Origin: Nonomuraea wenchangensis
GTDB taxonomy: Bacteria > Actinomycetota > Actinomycetes > Streptosporangiales > Streptosporangiaceae
Direction of reading: 5' to 3'
Assembly (NCBI RefSeq): GCF_900111685.1
Contig: NZ_FOHX01000023.1
Span: forward strand, 62,001 to 126,000
DNA: 64,000 bases
The position numbers and the translations under genes were made by a program. Positions 58,501 through 64,000 of this stretch are shown here, one piece after another (within the stretch, counting starts at the first letter, position 1; each line of letters begins with the position of its first letter). The notes beneath the pieces are model-generated. The model searched no databases. It was given only the letters and a program-made list of their open reading frames with translations, and was not told where the DNA came from.

Positions 58501-58825
58501 CGGCCGCGAGCAGGGCGCGGTCGGACAGGTCCGCCCGCGTCAGCGTGTCGCGCACCTCGGCGAGCACGACGAGGCGGTCGTCCTCGCCGAGGCCGGGGAA
58601 CTCGTGCGCGCACAGCTTCAGCACCCGGGCCGTGACGGCGTCGGCGATGTCGTCCAGCTGGCGTTCGGCCTTGCGCCGCACCAGATGATCGGGGAAGCGG
58701 GCGCGCATGAGCTCGATGAGCGGCCTGCTGCTGCTCTCGCCGGTCGATCGGGCGCTCAGCCAGGTGCGCACGGCGCGTTCGCCGACCGCCGTGCCCACCT
58801 TCAGAGCGGCTGTCTCCAGGGCCAC
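55580..58825 (-). CDS. NACHT-LRR ATPase (bacterial NLR-like), probable defence or signalling protein
   Basis: 1081 residues from GTG. An N-terminal all-helical region (about 1-265, with DECCDC at 142-147) resembles the NACHT N-terminal helical (NNH) class. NACHT ATPase follows: Walker A LRGEAGGGKSTLLRRLA (Thr287), Walker B ALLLIDGVDEL (358-368), sensor VVVTSRPS, then winged-helix/ARM-like helices (FVHRTVQEYLTARAA). From about residue 850 to 1065 run eight to ten leucine-rich repeats (for example LSPLAQLPELRTLWL). This STAND architecture parallels NLR immune receptors and bacterial bNACHT anti-phage proteins, where LRRs sense ligands. No separate effector domain is obvious. One TTA Leu at 56684-56686. 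Confidence 0.88.
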   Translation of the reverse strand: MALETAALKVGTAVGERAVRTWLSARSTGESSSRPLIELMRARFPDHLVRRKAERQLDDIADAVTARVLKLCAHEFPGLGEDDRLVVLAEVRDTLTRADLSDRALLAADADPVRLAREVRRALPVPKDLGEAQSRLYEVVLDECCDCLVRVVRHLPEFQPRAATEMLGRLSGLGEQMSAMLERLPARTLEAPDGTDRDTEFRRRYLEHVSQTLDSLELMGVRVERFRPRTPLSVAYISLSVTAARTRAAHDAWHDVPDEPATMRVESALSQGHRMLLRGEAGGGKSTLLRRLAVTAARGGFSGELAEWNGCVPFLVKLRSYADRDLPRPEQFLDLTAGALAGLMPTGWAHRQLASGRALLLIDGVDELTGGQRKAIKPWLRGLLAEFPAIRVVVTSRPSAARSSWLDEEGFAPAFLERMTPSDTRALVEHWHEAIRGGTDLPCPPEQLPVVQARLLAHVDNAPHLRALAATPLLASMLCALNLDRASQLPPDRMGLYAAALEMLLERRDAERVIPSYGDVHLNRLQKMQVLQELAWRLSMTNRLELAKAPAVAWVEKVIAAMPGVRATGEQVLDYLLERSGVIREPVAGRIDFVHRTVQEYLTARAAAEVGDVEPLVMNAHRDQWREVVVMAAGHANGPLREALLDGLLSRMAAEPRHARRLKIVVCGCLETLPSVPERLRAAVDGCLDDLIPPRDVGSARSLALAGQVVLDRLPASLDGLSTAVARACVRTAWLINGPGAIDVLAAYAADDRWQVRYELMEGWGYFEPEVYARRVLSRVKFDSDFLSASTSGQVDALRVLPPLNSIAVHLAVARNLSPLLAHRESLTTLTVSGYLTEPSTSVVRRLSALTRITLERVDEIGFLSDLRHLTDIALHDASRIADFSPLKDFPGLNSLSITNADELKSWEQLPPLDDLDQLALRDVAAVTSVREIVERAPHLTNLYLRARHRLTDLDALSRLGLQSLGLWGPQTIDDISPLSECRSLVWLDLDETQVHDLRPLAGLEQLMGLVLANCRFLEDLSPLAQLPELRTLWLTDSTPGLDLAPLAGNPRLTVRITAGQEVRNGHLLGKRLKRFRTSTT

Positions 58826-58864
58826 CGGGCCATTATCACCGGCGCAGCCCCTCGGGTCACCGCG

Positions 58865-59476
58865 TCACTTGAGCGCGGCGGCCTCCGAGGCCAGCTTCTC
58901 GACGCGGGCCCAGTCGCCCGAGGCCAGGGCGTCGGCCGGGGTGAGCCAGGTGCCGCCGACGCAGCCGACGTTCGGCAGCGCCAGGTAGTCGGCGGCGGTC
59001 GTGGCGCGGATGCCGCCGGTCGGGCAGAAGCGCACGTCGGGGATCGGCCCCGACAGGGCCTTCAGGTACGGCACCCCGCCCGCCGCCTCCGCGGGGAAGA
59101 ACTTCAGCTCCCTGATCCCCCGCTCGGCCAGCGCCATGACCTCCGACACCGTGGCCGCCCCCGGCAGGTACGGCAGCCCGCTCGCCTCCAGCGCCTCGAC
59201 CAGCGACGGCGTGGTCCCCGGCGAGACGAGGAAACGCGCCCCGGCCGCGGCCGACGCGGCGATGTCGTCGGCGGTGCGGACCGTGCCCGCGCCCACCGTG
59301 GCCTCCGGCACCTCGGCGGCGATGCGCGCGATGGCCTCGCGGGCGGCCGGGGTGCGCAGGGTCACCTCGATGGCCGGCAGGCCGCCGGCGACCAGCGCCC
59401 GCGCCAGCGGCACCGCGGTCGCGGCGTCCTCGATCACCACGACGGGGATCACGGGGGCCAGATCGAGCAAGCTCAT
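58865..59476 (-). CDS. eda: 2-dehydro-3-deoxyphosphogluconate (KDPG) aldolase
   Basis: 203 residues. TIM barrel of the KDPG/KHG aldolase family: IPVVVIEDAATAVPLA, AIEVTLRTP with catalytic Glu, GAGTVRTADDI, FLVSPGTTP and RELKFFPAEAAGG with the Schiff-base Lys near residue 127, then CPTGGI. Splits KDPG to pyruvate and glyceraldehyde 3-phosphate, last step of the Entner-Doudoroff route. ATG at MSLLDLAPVIP preferred; a start six codons upstream is open. Follows glk by 68 bases. Confidence 0.92.
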   Translation of the reverse strand: MSLLDLAPVIPVVVIEDAATAVPLARALVAGGLPAIEVTLRTPAAREAIARIAAEVPEATVGAGTVRTADDIAASAAAGARFLVSPGTTPSLVEALEASGLPYLPGAATVSEVMALAERGIRELKFFPAEAAGGVPYLKALSGPIPDVRFCPTGGIRATTAADYLALPNVGCVGGTWLTPADALASGDWARVEKLASEAAALK

Positions 59477-59544
59477 GTGGTCTTCTCTCCTCATCGGCCC
59501 GCCGGCGGCGGGCCGTTCTCAGTTCACGGAAGGCGGCGGCGTCC

Positions 59545-60510
59545 TCAGCTCACCAGCTCGCGGCGGGCGTGCTGGCTCAGCCAGGCCGCCGCGCCGGTCA
59601 GCGCGGGCTGCGGGGCGACGATGAGCGACGTCCCAATGCCCTCCAGATAGGCCGCCATGTCGGGGTTGGAGGTGAAGCGTTCGCGGAAGCCGCCGGCCCG
59701 TACCCGCTCCACGATCCTGGGCAGCACCCCGCCGCCCAGGTAGACCCCGCCCCGCGCGCCCAGCGTCAGCGCGACGTTCCCGGCGAAGCTGCCCAGCAGG
59801 CCGCAGAACACCTCCACCGTCTCCGCGCACAGCGAGTCGTCCAGCCTGGCCACGATGTCGGCGGCGGACAGCTCGGGCGCGCTCACGCCGTTGACCTCGG
59901 CCAGCGCCCGGTGCAGCCGGACCAGGCCGGGCCCGGACAGCACGTGCTCGGCCACCACGTGCGGCATGCCTCGCGCCCGCAGGACCCGTACGATCTCCAG
60001 CTCCCGCTCGTCCACGACCGGCACGGTGACGTGCCCGCCCTCGCCGGGGACCGGCGTCCAGCCGTGCTCCGTCGGCACCAGGGCGCTCACGCCGAGCCCG
60101 GTGCCGGGGCCGAGCACGGCCTTGACGCCGTGCGCGGGCTCCGGCCCGCCGAGCGGCACCAGATCGTCGCCGCCCAGGTGCGGCAGCGACAGGGCCAGCG
60201 CCTCGAAGTCGTTGAGCAGCCTGACGTACGGCACGCCGAGGTCGCGTACGGATCCGGCCCAGGCCGAGTTCGTCAGCCGGTAGTGGTCGCCGTCGATCGG
60301 TCCCGCGAGGGCCAGGCAGGCCGCGCCCGGCCGCGCGCCGCCCGCGTGCTGCCCGAGGTAGGCGGCCACGGCGTCGGGCAGGGTGGGGTGGTCGGCCCCG
60401 GCCAGGACCGCGACGTGCGACGGCGGCTCGTCCAGCGAGGTGACCAGCCCGAAGCGGGCGTTGGTCCCCCCGATGTCGGCGACGAGCCAGGGAAGGTCAA
60501 AGGCACTCAC
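59545..60510 (-). CDS. glk: Glucokinase (Glk family)
   Basis: 321 residues from GTG. ATP-binding VADIGGTNARFGLV, sugar-binding LNDFEALA with catalytic Asp, and PGTGLGVSALV and GEGGH. This is the proteobacterial-type Glk rather than the ROK glucokinase commonly found in actinomycetes. Phosphorylates glucose for entry to Zwf and the Entner-Doudoroff route. It lies between edd and eda. The 163-base upstream gap holds an inverted repeat and tandem repeats. Confidence 0.9.
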   Translation of the reverse strand: MSAFDLPWLVADIGGTNARFGLVTSLDEPPSHVAVLAGADHPTLPDAVAAYLGQHAGGARPGAACLALAGPIDGDHYRLTNSAWAGSVRDLGVPYVRLLNDFEALALSLPHLGGDDLVPLGGPEPAHGVKAVLGPGTGLGVSALVPTEHGWTPVPGEGGHVTVPVVDERELEIVRVLRARGMPHVVAEHVLSGPGLVRLHRALAEVNGVSAPELSAADIVARLDDSLCAETVEVFCGLLGSFAGNVALTLGARGGVYLGGGVLPRIVERVRAGGFRERFTSNPDMAAYLEGIGTSLIVAPQPALTGAAAWLSQHARRELVS

Positions 60511-60630
60511 CGCGCACCTCCGGTGGTCAGGGCGGCGTCAAGATCGCTCGCCATCCTCCGAAGGATGCCACGGACGCTCACGGAGTCCCAGAGGGGATCG
60601 TGAGCAGGTTCTGGGTGATGAGCGGTCATT

Positions 60631-60680
60631 GTCCGCCAAGCGGACATATAGCACCGTACCGTCATATAGCACGTCACCGT
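60631..60680. repeat. Hairpin and tandem 18-bp repeat between edd and glk
   Basis: GTCCGC-CAA-GCGGAC (60631-60645) abuts two imperfect 18-bp tandem copies, CATATAGCACCGTACCGT (60645-60662) and CATATAGCACGTCACCGT (60663-60680). The second runs into the edd stop codon. Probably an operator array or promoter for glk-eda; the TATATG on the minus strand could serve as a -10. Function unproven. Confidence 0.55.
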
Positions 60681-62631
60681 GGCACTCCGGCCGGCCGGGC
60701 GCCGACCGAGACGCCCGTCTCCAGGTGGGAGGCGCCCGCCTCGGCGGGGAAGCCCAGCCCCGGGCCGTGGTGCGGCGACTCGGCGCCGCTCACGCCGAAG
60801 ATCCCCGCGCCCTGCTCGGCGTGCCCCGCCATCCGGCGGAACGTGGCGAACAGCTCCCGCCCGGTGCCCACCCACTGCGCGTCGCTCAGCGGCCGGCCCT
60901 CGGGCACGCGCCGGGTCAGCTCCTCGGCCGGCACCAGCAGCTCCAGCGTCCCGGCCGCCGAGTCCAGGCGGATCACGTCGCTCTCGCGCACCAGCGCGAT
61001 CGGGCCGCCGTCGGCCGCCTCGGGCGACAGGTGGATGGCCGCCGGGACCTTGCCCGACGCGCCCGACATGCGGCCGTCGGTGACGATCGCCACCCGCTGG
61101 CCGCGGTCCAGCAGCACCGCCAGCGGCGGGGTCAGCTTGTGCAGCTCCGGCATGCCGTTCGCGCTCGGCCCCTGGTAGCGGATGACCGCCACGAAGTCCT
61201 GCCCGTCCAGCTCGCCCGCCTCGAACGCCTTCAGCAGGTCGAGCTGGTCGTCGAAGACCTTGGCCGGCGCCTCGATCACCAGGTGCTCGGCCTTGACCGC
61301 CGACACCTTGCTGACCGCCCGGCCCAGGTTGCCCTCCAGCATGTGGATGCCGCCGTCCGCCGAGAACGGCTCCGCGACCGGCCGCAGCACGTCGAGGTCC
61401 TTGCTGCCGCCGGTGACCGGCGACCACACCAGCTCGCCGTCCACCAGCTCGGGGGCCTCGCGGTAACGGTCCAGGCCGGGACCGGCCACGGTCATGACGT
61501 CGCCGTGCAGCAGGCCCGCGTCCAGCAGGTCGCCGATGAGCACCTGCATGCCGCCGGCCTCGCGGAAGTGGTTCACGTCGGCCTGGCCGTTGGGGTAGAT
61601 CTTGGTGAGCGACGGCACGACCCCGGACAGGCGGGCGAAGTCATCCCAGGTCAGGACGATCCCCGCGGCGGCCGCCATGGCGACCAGGTGCAGCGTGTGG
61701 TTCGTGGAGCCGCCGGTGGCCAGCAGCGCCACACAGGCGTTGACGATGCTCCGCTCGTCCACCAGCTCGCCGATCGGGGTGTACTCCGCGCCGTGGGCGG
61801 TGATCTCCACCGCCCGCCGCCCGGCCGCCCGGGTCAGCGCGTGGCGCAGCTCGGTGTGCGGGTTGACGAACGTCGAGCCGGGCAGGTGCAGGCCCATGAC
61901 CTCCATCAGCGCCTGGTTGGAGTTGGCGGTGCCGTAGAAGGTGCAGGTGCCGGGGGAGTGGTACGACTTCGCCTCGGCGTCCAGCAGCTCGTCCCGGCCG
62001 ACCTTGCCCTCGGCGAAGAGCTGGCGGGTGCGCGCCTTGACCTTGTTCGGCAGGCCGGAGGCCATCGGCCCGGCCGGCACGAAGATCGCCGGCAGGTGCC
62101 CGAAGTGCAGCGCCCCGATGAACAGGCCCGGCACGATCTTGTCGCAGACGCCCAGCAGCAGCGAGGAGTCGAACATGTCGTGCGAGAGCGCGATCGCCGT
62201 CGCCATGGCGATCACGTCGCGGCTGTAGAGCGACAGCTCCATGCCGGGACGGCCCTGCGTGATGCCGTCGCACATGGCGGGCACGCCGCCCGCGACCTGC
62301 GCCACGCCGCCCGCCTGGCGCACCGCCGCCTTCAGCTCCGGCGGGTACGTCTCGTACGGCTGGTGCGCGGAGAGCATGTCGTTGTAGCTGGTCACGATGG
62401 CCACGCCCGGCTTGGCCGAGCCGCGCAGCGCCGGCTTGTCCGCCTCCGGCGCGGCGGCGAAGCCGTGGGCCAGGTTGGCGCAGCCGAGGTGGGCGCGGGC
62501 CGGGCCCTTGGCGCGCGCCGCCTCGCCGTCGCGGCGGATCCGCGCCAGGTAGTTCGCCCGGCTGGCGGCGCTGCGCTCGGCGATGCGGTCGGTGACCTCA
62601 CGCACGACGGCGTTGATGGTGCGGTCGGGGT

Positions 62632-62635
<4 letters not shown>
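60674..62635 (-). CDS. edd: 6-phosphogluconate dehydratase
   Basis: 653 residues from GTG overlapping the zwf stop (GTGA). IlvD/Edd family: SYNDMLSAHQPYETYP, and iron-sulfur cysteines in MCDGITQG, GVCDKIVPG and GTCTFYGTANSNQ. C-terminal TDGRMSGASGKVPAAIH is conserved. Length and N-terminal region (NANYLARI-like RANYLARIRRDG) favour Edd over IlvD. Forms KDPG from 6-phosphogluconate. The first 45 in-frame codons upstream overlap zwf and are not used. Confidence 0.92.

Positions 62636-64000
<1,365 letters not shown>

Overview
The window is very GC-rich, with long antisense open frames opposite most real genes, GTG and TTG starts, ATGA/GTGA start-stop overlaps and few TTA codons. Together with a ydaO-type (c-di-AMP) riboswitch in front of a secreted CHAP protein, a CYP102-type fused P450, a DUF574 methyltransferase and a membrane Ser/Thr kinase, this points to a chromosomal segment of a filamentous actinomycete, plausibly Streptosporangiales. 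That placement is inference from gene content. I see no rRNA, tRNA, CRISPR array, insertion sequence or phage genes.

Layout. 1-3.6 kb: an aromatic ring meta-cleavage cluster on the minus strand (class II aldolase-like protein, extradiol dioxygenase, 4-oxalocrotonate tautomerase, aldehyde dehydrogenase cut by the window edge) with a divergent PadR regulator. 3.7-6.5 kb: a riboswitch-controlled CHAP hydrolase and two oxidoreductases. 6.6-13.1 kb: a nonulosonic (sialic-like) acid glycan locus: two plus-strand glycosyltransferase-like genes face a minus-strand operon of a CMP-sugar synthetase/phosphatase/synthase fusion, a GT2 and a polysialyltransferase-like enzyme. 13.1-16.8 kb: a DctS/DctR-type two-component system divergent from dctA. 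16.8-20.3 kb: a cysteine-rich membrane-anchored protein, a scar of two gene remnants, a DUF574 methyltransferase and an orphan histidine kinase. 20.3-27.6 kb: alpha-glucan use, with a GH13 enzyme divergent from malEFG and a second GH13, with LacI-type operator sequences between. 27.6-33 kb: a secreted beta-helix protein, a small orphan, and a TetR gene divergent from a self-sufficient CYP102 P450 across a double operator.

33-40.5 kb: ACT protein, acyl-CoA dehydrogenase, zinc-type CDF transporter, acyltransferase, a hypothetical protein, an S51-peptidase/CysRS-tail fusion and an MsiK/UgpC-type ATPase that could energise the incomplete MalEFG transporter. 40.7-45.9 kb: LacI and PfkB kinase, an MFS exporter, KDG kinase and a 2-hydroxyacid dehydrogenase. 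45.9-49 kb: Ser/Thr kinase and a degenerate P450-like protein. 49.2-55.6 kb: IclR regulator, XdhC-type factor, and coxL, coxS, coxM in form I order (M-S-L when transcribed) with a form I active-site signature, divergent from a LysR regulator. 55.6-58.8 kb: a large NACHT-LRR (NLR-like) ATPase. 58.9-64 kb: an Entner-Doudoroff operon zwf-edd-glk-eda, with zwf running off the edge.

The genes connect mainly around carbon supply. Maltodextrin import and GH13 cleavage would give glucose for glk, zwf, edd and eda. KDG kinase feeds KDPG to eda. DctA and the CO dehydrogenase add organic acids and CO-derived electrons. The most unusual elements are the nonulosonate trifunctional fusion with its glycosyltransferases, the NACHT-LRR protein, the S51-CysRS fusion, the CX9C-repeat protein and the metal-ligand-less aldolase homologue.
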